Notes: generated from the letters alone by a model not told the origin. A DNA stretch of 64,000 bases from an uncultured bacterium (GCA_949297765.1 CASFTV010000010.1:57673-121672); one strand, 5' to 3'. Positions 55,118 through 62,950 are shown, counted from the first letter of the stretch. A program made the numbers and translations.

Positions 55118-55701
55118 TTTCCGGCGCCTCCGGAGGCCTTTTTCAGCCGGAGATACTGAATTCCGCCGAGTCCCAGCCCGACGATCGCCGCACCGATGAT
55201 CATTCCCACTGCATCCACATCGAACAGCACCAGCAGCAGGAATCCGAGCAGCGCGATCACAATCGGAATCGTCCCCTTCAGCACGGAGCGCCCCATTTTG
55301 ATCACGGAAAGCAGGATCAGCGCCGACACCGCCGCGCGCACGCCGAGAAAAATATGATCCATCGTCTCATTTCCGCTCAGCTGGAACAGCAGCGCCGCGA
55401 TGGCAATAATCACGATCACCGGCGGCAGCACCACCCCGACCGCCGCCGCGAACACTCCCGCCAGTCCGGCGGCCCGCTGTCCGATCAGAATCGCCATGTT
55501 CACGGCAATGATCCCGGGGACCGACTGCACAATCGCCACCACGTCCACCATCTCCTCTTCCGTGATCCATTTGCGGTCTTCGGAGAACTCCTTGGACATC
55601 AGCGGCAGCATGGTCAGCCCTCCGCCGACCGACACTGCGGAAATTTTGAAAAACACATGAAACAGAGTCCAGAGACGTCCTTTTTTCTCCTGGTCCGTCA
55701 T
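55114..55701 (-). CDS. Chromate transporter family protein, first half
   Basis: The 195-residue protein has VFFKISAVSVGGGLTMLPLMSKEFSEDRKWITEEEMVDVVAIVQSVPGIIAVNMAILIGQRAAG, the CHR half-motif set, and about five membrane helices. It overlaps the epimerase gene by four bases and the second CHR half likewise, giving a three-gene translationally coupled operon. Confidence 0.88.
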   Translation of the reverse strand: MTDQEKKGRLWTLFHVFFKISAVSVGGGLTMLPLMSKEFSEDRKWITEEEMVDVVAIVQSVPGIIAVNMAILIGQRAAGLAGVFAAAVGVVLPPVIVIIAIAALLFQLSGNETMDHIFLGVRAAVSALILLSVIKMGRSVLKGTIPIVIALLGFLLLVLFDVDAVGMIIGAAIVGLGLGGIQYLRLKKASGGAGK

Positions 55702-56714
55702 CCGTTTTCTCCCGTTTTTTCCGACTCCACGCGGATGGTGTTTTCCGCCTCCCAGAGTTCCCCGGGTTCCAGCGCATGGAGTCCGGTCACCGAATCCGGC
55801 AGCGGAAGATTCGGGGAATCCGCCATCCAGCTCATCGGTTCCGCGCAGAAGAAATCTTCATCGCCGTCCCAGTTCCAGAGCGCTGTCTGGCGGTATTTCC
55901 GGTCGAACTCGTAGATGATCCGGATCCCGGAAACCGGATACTCCAGCACCGCGCCGAGAAACTCTTTTCCGTCGAGCAGATCCTCTTTCAGCGGAGCCTG
56001 CCGCGAGACCGGAACCCGGTTGATGATCTTTCCCGTGCGGTAGGTGTCGAATCCGTTCCAGGGTAGTTTTTTTCCGGTCGGAGCAAAGCGGACGGCTTTG
56101 TCGAATTCCCAGTAGAAGTCCTCCACCGTGACCCGGACCGAGCTGGTGCGGTAGGCTTCCGGCGTGCGGACGCCGAGCGGGAAGCGGAACGACGAGTGAA
56201 ATCCCGCGGCAAACGGCATCGCGGAATCGCCGATGTTGGTCACGGAAAGTTTCTGCAGAACCCGGTCCGGCAGAAACGTATACGTCAGCACCACATCCAT
56301 CTTATGCGGGAATCCCGCGTACATCGAATTCCGCTCGTCATAGACATAGTGTGTCCGGACAACCGTTTTCTCCTCTTCTTCGGATGCGTCGAGAAATTCC
56401 CACGGCTCACGCAGGACCACGCCGTGGATATGGTTGCCGAAACGGTTGTTGACCGGCAGAGTGTACTGCCGTCCGCGCCACAAGAACTTTCCCTTGTGAA
56501 TGCAGTTCGGCGGAATCAGAACTGGAAAACCGTAGATTTCCGGCTGTTTCTTCAGTGCTTCGAGATCCGGCGGTTCGCGCAGAATGTTCAGACCGATTCT
56601 CCGGTCGGTCAGCGACAGCATGTTGGAACCGACGGAAAGGAGGATTTCCGCTTTCCAGCGGGGAGTCTCAATCAGAAGGAAAGACTCCCCTTCCTTTTGG
56701 GTTTGAGTAATCAC
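55698..56714 (-). CDS. Aldose 1-epimerase family protein (galactose mutarotase-like)
   Basis: A roughly 338-residue beta-sandwich of the aldose epimerase superfamily: VSNMLSLTDRRIGLNILREP-like start, FPVLIPPNCIHKGKFLWRGRQYTLPVNNRFGNHIHGVVLREPWE with a candidate catalytic His, PFAAGFHSSFRFP, and ALWNWDGDEDFFCAEPMSW with a candidate catalytic acid. Start GTG 56714 (ITQTQKEGE) is used because AGAGAG is placed about eleven bases upstream and no ATG is in frame nearby; the start is the least certain part. It leads the CHR transporter operon. Confidence 0.85.
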   Translation of the reverse strand: MITQTQKEGESFLLIETPRWKAEILLSVGSNMLSLTDRRIGLNILREPPDLEALKKQPEIYGFPVLIPPNCIHKGKFLWRGRQYTLPVNNRFGNHIHGVVLREPWEFLDASEEEEKTVVRTHYVYDERNSMYAGFPHKMDVVLTYTFLPDRVLQKLSVTNIGDSAMPFAAGFHSSFRFPLGVRTPEAYRTSSVRVTVEDFYWEFDKAVRFAPTGKKLPWNGFDTYRTGKIINRVPVSRQAPLKEDLLDGKEFLGAVLEYPVSGIRIIYEFDRKYRQTALWNWDGDEDFFCAEPMSWMADSPNLPLPDSVTGLHALEPGELWEAENTIRVESEKTGENG

Positions 56715-56861
56715 AATAACAGCTCTCTTTCGTGCATTGATGGACCGGTGTCCGGAAATACGGACGGGGTGCCCGGAATGGCACATTCCCTCCGGCGGCC
56801 ATGAATGGCGTTTTCTCCGTTCGGGTCTGGTCCGTCTTCCAAGTTCCGGAGACCATCCGGT

Positions 56862-56890
56862 ACTATACCCCGGAAACGGGGGAAATACAA
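56862..56890 (-). promoter_or_regulatory. Promoter of the epimerase-CHR operon
   Basis: On the minus strand TTGTAT (56885-56890) and TATAGT (56862-56867) are 17 bases apart, giving a leader of about 140 bases. The remaining gap from 56891 to 57130 shows no gene. Confidence 0.5.
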
Positions 56891-57130
56891 GACGGGCGAA
56901 AAAAATTCATCCTTTTCTCTCCTCTTTCCGAAAAGGAATTGTGCGCTTTCAGACGGTTGGGATGGAACAGCGGGGATCATGAAATTGTCCCTTAATATTT
57001 TTTTAGGTGAGGCCTTGTCCGGAGCCTTTTCTTTTCAAAGATTGAAATGCGGTTTGCTTCCGGGTTGGAAAAGGTTTGGATTTTTTCCAGATTTTTCCTG
57101 GCAAAAAATCAATAAAAATTTAAAAAGTCC

Positions 57131-57165
57131 TTGACTTGTAAGTATTTGAGTGTTAAATTGCTCAA
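57131..57165 (+). promoter_or_regulatory. Promoter with overlapping inverted repeat for the small HTH gene
   Basis: TTGACT (57131-57136), 17-base spacer and TAAATT (57154-57159). TTGAG (57146-57150) and CTCAA (57161-57165) form an inverted repeat with a 10-base gap around the -10, a good place for autorepression. Confidence 0.55.
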
Positions 57166-57183
57166 CATGGAGGGTTGGTTAAC

Positions 57184-57552
57184 ATGAGTACGAACGACAA
57201 GAACCTGATAGAGCTTCTGAGAAATTACATGGAGGAAAATCATCTTTCATGGACCCAGATTTCGCGTCAACTGGGGGTGACTCAGAACACACTGACCAAT
57301 TGGAACAAAGGAGGAAAGATCAGTCCGCGGAATCGTCGGGCGATCGTTGCTCTGACGTCGGCGCCGGAGCAGAGCTGTTCTGTTCTTGAATGCCGGGCGA
57401 GAGACTCCAGCGATCCGATTACAGTGGCGATGCTGCGCGTCTGGGGCACTCTTTCAGAACGGGATAAAGCCAGAGTTTATATGAATGCGCTCGAATACCG
57501 GGACGCTTCCTCCGCAGCCTCCGCTCCCTCGCAGGACGGTACGGATCTCTGA
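57184..57552 (+). CDS. Small helix-turn-helix DNA-binding protein
   Basis: From ATG 57184 (MSTNDKNLIELLRNYMEEN) the 122-residue protein contains one HTH near residues 22-45 (WTQISRQLGVTQNTLTNWNKGGKIS), of the Cro/cI or MerR-like type. It has no recognised sensor domain; the C-terminal part is Ala/Ser-rich. GGAGGG (57169-57174) is nine bases upstream. It could regulate the secreted glycosidase gene that follows after a terminator, or itself. Confidence 0.75.
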   Translation: MSTNDKNLIELLRNYMEENHLSWTQISRQLGVTQNTLTNWNKGGKISPRNRRAIVALTSAPEQSCSVLECRARDSSDPITVAMLRVWGTLSERDKARVYMNALEYRDASSAASAPSQDGTDL

Positions 57553-57583
57553 AAATCCGGACAGCTCAGAAAACGGAATCTTT

Positions 57584-57625
57584 CTCCGCATCTGTTTGTA
57601 TATCAATCGGATGCGGAGTTTTTTT
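57584..57625 (+). terminator. Intrinsic terminator after the HTH gene
   Basis: Perfect nine-base arms CTCCGCATC (57584-57592) and GATGCGGAG (57610-57618) are followed by TTTTTTT (57619-57625). Confidence 0.85.
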
Positions 57626-57681
57626 CGGAATTCCCCCTCTTTCCGCAAATCATTTTTTTATAAAAATTTCAGTTTCCCCTA

Positions 57682-57736
57682 TTGACATTTCCCGTTTTTG
57701 AAGTATAATAGTTAACGTGTTAAGTAAACGTGTTAA
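57682..57736 (+). promoter_or_regulatory. Consensus promoter with two tandem operators before the truncated glycosidase
   Basis: TTGACA (57682-57687), 16 bases and TATAAT (57704-57709) are perfect boxes. Directly downstream are TTAACGTGTTAA (57712-57723), a palindrome with arms TTAAC/GTTAA around GT, and TAAACGTGTTAA (57725-57736), a near copy 13 bases later. They cover the likely start point, so they are probably sites for a repressor. Confidence 0.65.
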
Positions 57737-57804
57737 ATGCCGCTTCGGGAAAGATGGTTCTGCCGGCGGTTTGATATGGAGTCAACAGGAAAGGAAAAAA
57801 GTTC

Positions 57805-59937
57805 ATGAACAGGATGCGGTTTCGATTTTCTCTTCTCTGTGTTTCACTGGTTTCTCTGTTTTGGGGAGATGTCCTGGCGGAGTCCGGAGGGCGGAGGGAA
57901 TGGGATTTTTCCCGTCAGGAAGATTCACAGCAGTGGTCGCGGAGAAATTTCCGTTCGGCCGTTCCGGGAGAGAAAGGGCTGGAACTGGTCAGCGGGAACG
58001 ACTGCCAGCTTTTGACTGCGGGAAAATTTTCCGCATCCGATTTCATCGGTTTTGAAGTGACTCTGTCCGCCGACCGCGATTGCGCAGGGCAGATCTTTTT
58101 TGCTCTTCCGAAGACAGGATATACCGCCGGAAACAGTGTGATGTTCCGCATTCAGGCATCGTCGGAACCCCGGAAATACCGTGTTCTCTGCGCCACGAAA
58201 CCCGGATGGGGCGGAACTGTCACCGGTCTTCGTTTTGATCCGGCTGTGGAATCGGGGGTCCGGATCACGCTGCAAAGTCTGCGGCTGCTCCGGCCGGAGT
58301 GGACATTCGACAGCGATGCCGCCTGCGCCGGATGGTCTCTGCGCGATCTGGAACAGCGGAGTTTCCAAAATGGGGCGCTGAGTTTCCGGAGCGGGCGCGA
58401 CAGCTCCATCATTTCACCCGATCTCTCCATTCCGGCGGATCGCTTCGCGTTTTGTGAAATCGTAATGCGTGTCGACCGTCAGGCGCACGGCGAACTCTTT
58501 TTCTCCGAGCCGGGGAAAGGATTTGTTCAGAAACAGAGTCTCTCTTTCCAGGTCGCGCCCTCCAGCGAGTTCCGCACCTATCGGATTGACTGCCGGCGGA
58601 GCCCTTACTGGAAAGGGGTTATTTCCCGTCTGCGGTTTGATCCTGTCTCCTTTGCGGGAGTGAAGGTGCAGATCCGGTCGCTTCGTCTGCTTTCCGGCGC
58701 GGGGGAGGAACTCCTTTCCGCGGAATATGTCGGCATGCCCGCAGCGGAGCAGCAGGATGATACCGCGTTCCGGCAGCCCACGCTGACCGGAGTTCATCAG
58801 AAACCCGCTTCCGGACGGGTGAAACAGCACAATCAGCTCGGGAACGATGCGCCGATCCGGACTCTTGAACCGCGTCTTTCCAAAGAGATCGCCGAAGGAA
58901 ATATTTTCGGCGTTGCCCTGAACGGGGGCGAATTTTTTTTTGTAACGCCGGAAATCAAGGGCGCTCAATGGTCCGCATACTGGCTGAATGACGGAGAAAA
59001 ACTGGCGGGAGACTGCAATACCGTCTTCTCCTCCGGTATGCACTATACGCCGGAGGCCCAAGAATGGTGCGGCATTGCACTGCCGGAAACAAAAAAAATC
59101 CGCCGGGTGGTCCTGCGGCTGCGCAATCGCGGCAGTCTCTGCGGTTTTCCCATGGATTTTCAGATTCTCCGCAGTTCCGACGGAACATCCTGGGAAACGG
59201 TCGCAGATGTGAAAAACTGCCGGACTCTCCCGTCCGCGGAGGCGGATGCGTTTGTCTTCGAGATGGAGCCGAAGCCTTTGAAACAGCTGAAAATCGTTGC
59301 GACCCGTCTGCGTGCGGAAGGCGAGGGGCGGCATTACTTCCAGCTTCGCGAGATCGAACTCTACGGCGAGGACGGGGTCAATTATGCCGCTGCGGAAAAG
59401 GGCGGAATCGCTTCCGCGGGCAATCCCCTCGGTGGAAAACAATTCGACTACAAGGAATTTTTCGACGGTATCTTTGCGTGTGGAGCCCAATGGCTGATGG
59501 TTTCCAATCAGCATTTTCTTTCTCCGGGGAAAACGGGTGTTCCGCCGGTCCGCCGCGCAGAGCTTGCAAATGCGGAGTATCTGCGGAAAAACGGAGTCCG
59601 GCTGCTCTATCGTTTTTTTGCGTTTCCGTCGTTCCGGGAGTTTCAGGCGGCTCCCGGGGAGGTGACGCGCCGGTATGTCGAAGCCCTTTCTCCTGTGGTT
59701 GAAATTCTTCGGGGAAACGTATCAATATGGGCGCTGGCCAATGAACAGAATTTTTTCGGAGACCGCATCACCCCGGCGGAATATCCGGCATACCTGAACT
59801 ATTATGTGACACTGGTCGGAGCCGCGGCGGACCGGATCCGGCAGCTGGAACGTCCGAAGATTTTTTCTTCACCTCAAAACATCTCTAAACAGGAAGATTT
59901 GAGCTCAAAAGTGGCGAATTTGGCCGCTTTTACATAA
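57805..59937 (+). CDS. Secreted carbohydrate-active protein, 3'-truncated at the island junction
   Basis: A signal peptide (FSLLCVSLVSLFWGDVLA) is followed by two similar beta-sandwich modules of about 120 residues each (TLSADRDCAGQIFFALPKTGY and VMRVDRQAHGELFFSEPGKGF mark matching places). A discoidin-like region comes next (RSSDGTSWETVADVKNC ... FQLREIELYGEDG), then the start of a TIM barrel with the strand-4 Asn-Glu signature (WALANEQNFFG). The protein ends abruptly after RPKIFSS with a short unrelated tail and TAA at 59937, so the strand-7 nucleophile of a clan-A glycosidase is missing. It is probably non-functional. Confidence 0.75.
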   Translation: MNRMRFRFSLLCVSLVSLFWGDVLAESGGRREWDFSRQEDSQQWSRRNFRSAVPGEKGLELVSGNDCQLLTAGKFSASDFIGFEVTLSADRDCAGQIFFALPKTGYTAGNSVMFRIQASSEPRKYRVLCATKPGWGGTVTGLRFDPAVESGVRITLQSLRLLRPEWTFDSDAACAGWSLRDLEQRSFQNGALSFRSGRDSSIISPDLSIPADRFAFCEIVMRVDRQAHGELFFSEPGKGFVQKQSLSFQVAPSSEFRTYRIDCRRSPYWKGVISRLRFDPVSFAGVKVQIRSLRLLSGAGEELLSAEYVGMPAAEQQDDTAFRQPTLTGVHQKPASGRVKQHNQLGNDAPIRTLEPRLSKEIAEGNIFGVALNGGEFFFVTPEIKGAQWSAYWLNDGEKLAGDCNTVFSSGMHYTPEAQEWCGIALPETKKIRRVVLRLRNRGSLCGFPMDFQILRSSDGTSWETVADVKNCRTLPSAEADAFVFEMEPKPLKQLKIVATRLRAEGEGRHYFQLREIELYGEDGVNYAAAEKGGIASAGNPLGGKQFDYKEFFDGIFACGAQWLMVSNQHFLSPGKTGVPPVRRAELANAEYLRKNGVRLLYRFFAFPSFREFQAAPGEVTRRYVEALSPVVEILRGNVSIWALANEQNFFGDRITPAEYPAYLNYYVTLVGAAADRIRQLERPKIFSSPQNISKQEDLSSKVANLAAFT
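59907..59931 (+). terminator. Hairpin at the truncation point
   Basis: AAAAGTGGC (59907-59915) and GCCGCTTTT (59923-59931) pair over nine positions with one G-T wobble, loop GAATTTG. It overlaps the last codons of the truncated glycosidase and may act as its terminator or mark a mobile-element end. Confidence 0.45.
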
Positions 59938-60262
59938 GAGAAAAAAGCTGGCTCAAACGGTAATTTTTGGTATTTGCACCTTTAAAATGGCACCTTGTGG
60001 CACCACCGTCATTTTTCCTGTTTTCGCAACTTTTTTATTTGGCTCCGTCTTCCAGAGCCCCCCTTTGTCAATATGACAGAGGTACCATTTGTTACCATTT
60101 CAAAGAACTTTCATAGTTCCCAACGATGATATTTTACTATAATGGCTCTGTCAGTAAAAGTCAAACCTTGATTTGCAAATGTCTCCATGGATGATATATT
60201 TTACGTGTTCAAGATTTTAGAGTAGATATAAACTGAAGAGTTGCTGAACAGGAAAGGTCGCA
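59938..60262. other. AT-rich intergenic junction region
   Basis: There is no credible gene in these 325 bases. TGACAGAG (60074-60081) and CTCTGTCA (60146-60153) are inverted copies, and TTACCATTT-like repeats occur nearby, but there is no transposase. Base composition changes from GC-rich to AT-richer here. Confidence 0.5.
60173..60200 (+). promoter_or_regulatory. Promoter of the DUF3990 gene pair
   Basis: TTGCAA (60173-60178) and TATATT (60195-60200) are 16 bases apart, 63 bases before the ATG. Confidence 0.5.
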
Positions 60263-60718
60263 ATGATTGTCTACCTCGGCGGATATTGTGAAATACGGAC
60301 TCCGGAAATAAAGCCGAGCCGAAATAATAAAGATTTCGGTCCCGGTTTCTATTGCACGGAGTTGTTGTCACAAGCGGAACGCTGGTCAAGGCGGTTCGAC
60401 ACCCCTGTTGTCAGTTTTTATGAATATACACCTGATCCTGATTTGGATATTCTGAGTTTCGATCAGATGACGGAAGAGTGGCTTGACTTTATCGTAGCCT
60501 GCCGGAACGGAACTCCGCATTCTCATGACATCGTAGCTGGCGCGATGGCCAACGATCAGATATGGAACTATGTTGCCGATTTCATCAGCGGAATCCTCAC
60601 CAGAGAACAATTCTGGGTATTGGCAAAATTCAAGCATCCGACTCATCAGATTACGTTTTGCACCCCGAGAGCGTTATCCTGTTTGACTTTCTTGGAAAGC
60701 AAGGAGGTGGAACGATGA
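60263..60718 (+). CDS. DUF3990-domain protein (ADP-ribosyltransferase-fold, probable toxin)
   Basis: The 151-residue protein opens MIVYLGGYCEIRTPEIKPSRNNKDFGPGFYCTELLSQAERWSRR, the DUF3990 pattern (a YHG-like start, P.I..SR, DFGxGFY and QAxxW), a family placed with ADP-ribosyltransferase folds. The usual YHGS is YLGG here. It lacks a signal peptide, so it acts in the cytoplasm. AGGAAAGG precedes the ATG. It overlaps the next gene by four bases (ATGA), a layout typical of toxin-antitoxin pairs. Function as a toxin is inference. Confidence 0.75.
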   Translation: MIVYLGGYCEIRTPEIKPSRNNKDFGPGFYCTELLSQAERWSRRFDTPVVSFYEYTPDPDLDILSFDQMTEEWLDFIVACRNGTPHSHDIVAGAMANDQIWNYVADFISGILTREQFWVLAKFKHPTHQITFCTPRALSCLTFLESKEVER

Positions 60719-61176
60719 CCGGGCGTGAAGACCGTCAGGAAAACGATCTTTTCTTTGTCTGTTCGCTGATTGAAGCGATTGGGCGAAAGACAAAGAACCA
60801 TCGGCGTGTAGTCGTAAACGCTTTTGGAATTGCCGAGATTCGTCATCTGCTGGAGCTGGCAGACATCTATCACAGCGAGAATATGGAGAAGCTGATCGAC
60901 AATCTGACAGAGAAATACCATATACCGCAGGGAACCTTTGATAATGTCGCAGTTTGCCGTTACACAGTTCCTTCCGTTTTTGATATTGGCAAAGTCTATA
61001 AGCGGTTGATTGTTGCGGTTTCCCAAGCAAAAGGGATTGACTTTTCCGATGCACTGATCGAAGTTTACAACTCCTGGATAGCCGACCGACTGAATGATTA
61101 CAACAGCAGCATGTTCTTTGAAAATCCGGAGTATATCTATCAATCGTATCTGGCAGGTCAACCATTGCAGCAGTAA
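60715..61176 (+). CDS. Uncharacterised partner of the DUF3990 protein
   Basis: From ATG 60715 with AAGGAGGTGG just upstream, the 153-residue protein shows DLFFVCSLIEAIGRKTKNHRRVVVNAFG, then GTFDNVAVCRYTVPSVFDIGKVYKRLIVAV and IEVYNSWIADRLNDYNSSMFFENPEYIYQSYLAG. I recall similar proteins beside DUF3990 genes in Clostridia, but no named function. The helical N-terminal part somewhat resembles DUF3791. It could be the antitoxin or a regulatory subunit. The longer frame inside the upstream gene is not used. Confidence 0.72.
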   Translation: MTGREDRQENDLFFVCSLIEAIGRKTKNHRRVVVNAFGIAEIRHLLELADIYHSENMEKLIDNLTEKYHIPQGTFDNVAVCRYTVPSVFDIGKVYKRLIVAVSQAKGIDFSDALIEVYNSWIADRLNDYNSSMFFENPEYIYQSYLAGQPLQQ

Positions 61177-61201
61177 TGTATCCAGTTATCAATCTTCATG
61201 T

Positions 61202-62266
61202 CTATTGTTGAACTTCCCACACCCCATTACGTTTTCCGTTTCTACGAGTAAGAAGATTCTTCTCTTGCAATGTTTTTGTCAGGGACTTCACAGTTCGCTC
61301 TGATTTCCCAATTTTCTCAGCGATCATTTTCTGTGTCGCATGTGGGTTCTGAGACAAGAACTCCAGTACTGCCGCTTCCTCCAAAGTGCAAATCTTGCAC
61401 TTTGGAGTTGCACTTTGAACCCTATCCTCTGTCTTCCAAAGGATATGACAAAAGCGGTTTTTGAGTTCATTCCGTCCATGAAAGAGTAGATTTTCAAAAA
61501 ATCTTTCCAGAAAAACCGTTGATGCGAAGATTCCTTGAACATAGTTATTGTAGTTCGCCCGCACCAGTGCATTTCGGAAATACCATGAGTGCCGTTTGAA
61601 TGGCTCATTGTTGACTGTAAATCCGAATTTGCGCAGATAGAGAATAGCGAATACTGCGGTTGTTCTGGTGTTTCCTTCCATGAACGGGTGTATCTGCCAC
61701 AGTCCGGAAATAAATTTGCAGATATGTTTTACCGCTTCCTGCGATGACAGCCCCTGATATGAAAACTGACGCTCCTGCGAAAAATCGTACTCCAATGTTT
61801 CTTTCAGCAGCTCGGCAGGCGCATAAACGACGCTCTCTCCATCCAGCACCCATTCACGTTTCAAGATATTTACATTGCGATATTTCCCCGCATGTGGAAA
61901 CACTCCTTCGAAGAGCCGCTTGTGCAACTGCAAATATTCCTCCGGGATAAAAGCAAAGGCTTCTTCGGCAAGAACCGCCATGATCCGGGTTGCCACTATA
62001 TCGGCTTCATCGGTTCGCGCAGCGGTGAGTTTACGTCCTTCTTCTGTCTGGTAATATTCTGCGATGCGCTTCTGGGCGGCAGCAAGATCAAGGGTCCCTT
62101 CAATATGCTGTTTCGCGGTATCCAACAGATAGGAGGAGTTCTGCAGTCTGTCGACATCTTGCAGGCCAATAGCGATCTGCCAATTTTCCGCACGTTGTCT
62201 GCGGGACGGTTCTCCCTGAATGATATATTCATCAAAAATATGTTTTTTGTTGGCATCCATACGCAT
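61202..62266 (-). CDS. Fic-family AMP-transferase-like protein with C-terminal winged helix
   Basis: This 354-residue protein contains the complete Fic motif HPFMEGNTRT (His193 to Thr202) and the upstream flap region (RLFEGVFPHAGKYRNVNI, EWVLDGESVVYAP). The N-terminal 70 residues resemble the VbhA-type inhibitory segment (LLDTAKQHIEGTLDLAAAQKRI), with E56-G57 as the candidate inhibitory pair, though Lys52 replaces the usual Ser/Thr. The C-terminal 60 residues are a winged helix (EEAAVLEFLSQNPHATQKMIAEKIGKSERTVKSLTKTLQ). It probably AMPylates a target protein. It is the only gene here ending in TAG. Confidence 0.88.
   Translation of the reverse strand: MRMDANKKHIFDEYIIQGEPSRRQRAENWQIAIGLQDVDRLQNSSYLLDTAKQHIEGTLDLAAAQKRIAEYYQTEEGRKLTAARTDEADIVATRIMAVLAEEAFAFIPEEYLQLHKRLFEGVFPHAGKYRNVNILKREWVLDGESVVYAPAELLKETLEYDFSQERQFSYQGLSSQEAVKHICKFISGLWQIHPFMEGNTRTTAVFAILYLRKFGFTVNNEPFKRHSWYFRNALVRANYNNYVQGIFASTVFLERFFENLLFHGRNELKNRFCHILWKTEDRVQSATPKCKICTLEEAAVLEFLSQNPHATQKMIAEKIGKSERTVKSLTKTLQEKNLLTRRNGKRNGVWEVQQ
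61379..61407. repeat. 13-bp perfect inverted repeat inside the Fic gene
   Basis: CTCCAAAGTGCAA (61379-61391) and its exact complement (61395-61407) flank ATC. It falls in the linker between the Fic core and the winged helix, and a further TTGCACTTTG half copy follows at once (61408-61417). Confidence 0.7.
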
Positions 62267-62299
62267 AGAATCCGCTATAAGTTTTGCAGAGAGGAAGTT

Positions 62300-62857
62300 T
62301 CATTTTATCTTAATCCGTTTGTAGGCCTCATTCCAGGCGATTTCAGCGTCATGTGCCACCTGATATCGTCCGATCAGACAACTTCCCGAACATGATGGTT
62401 CATCACAGCAAATGGTAGTTCCTTCCCGATAAGACGAAACAATAGACGGGTTCGCTCCACAGAAAGGGCATGGAAACAGTCCCGGCCATTCATCTTCATC
62501 TTTTCTGTTGATTTCAGATTCAACATCGACTGGATCACCCATGCGTTCAGCAAGAGGTCTTTTATCGCCATGCCAGTCTACTTTCCAGCACATTAATTGA
62601 GGTCGCCCCGATGGAGAACAGGTTATCCGGTAAACATAATCTACGATCTCGTCTCCGGAACGATTCAAATCAAGGCGATTATCTTTGTCGATGAAAAGGG
62701 CATATAAAACCTCTGCCGGAGAAACTCCCGGTTCCTGTCGTTCGCAAAAACGATAAAGGGCCTCCCCAAGTCCCCTGCGGACATAACCGTCATGATTGCA
62801 ATACAGTTTCAACGTACTGCCATTCACACCAATCAAATAAACAATAGCCCTGGTCAT
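62300..62857 (-). CDS. Lar-like zinc-finger protein with uncharacterised N-terminal domain
   Basis: In this 185-residue protein the C-terminal 55 residues (FPCPFCGANPSIVSS ... TICCDEPSCSG ... VAHDAEIAWNEAYKR) match the Lar-family zinc ribbon (CPFCG, C..C, and the AxxAWN end), known from restriction-alleviation proteins. The N-terminal 120 residues (MTRAIVYLIGVNGSTLKLYCNHDGYVRRGLGEAL) are unrecognised. It shares a strand and probably a promoter with the Fic gene 33 bases downstream. It may be phage- or plasmid-derived. Confidence 0.72.
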   Translation of the reverse strand: MTRAIVYLIGVNGSTLKLYCNHDGYVRRGLGEALYRFCERQEPGVSPAEVLYALFIDKDNRLDLNRSGDEIVDYVYRITCSPSGRPQLMCWKVDWHGDKRPLAERMGDPVDVESEINRKDEDEWPGLFPCPFCGANPSIVSSYREGTTICCDEPSCSGSCLIGRYQVAHDAEIAWNEAYKRIKIK

Positions 62858-62921
62858 TACTTCTCAGCTTCCTTCCATGAAGGCTTCATATTGAATAAAT
62901 TATAAATTCTTCCTCCTCTTT

Positions 62922-62950
62922 AATATACCATAAAAACTGATTTTTTTCAA
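62922..62950 (-). promoter_or_regulatory. Promoter of the Lar-like/Fic operon
   Basis: On the minus strand TTGAAA (62945-62950) and TATATT (62922-62927) are 17 bases apart, 64 bases before the Lar-like ATG. Confidence 0.55.

Noticed and set aside
54518..55701. Specific chromate-resistance operon
   Set aside because: The genes are clearly CHR-family halves, but nothing in the neighbourhood (an epimerase) supports chromate as the substrate.
60074..60153. Inverted TGACAGAG/CTCTGTCA as ends of an insertion sequence
   Set aside because: The arms are only 8 bp, there is no transposase between or beside them, and no target-site duplication was seen.
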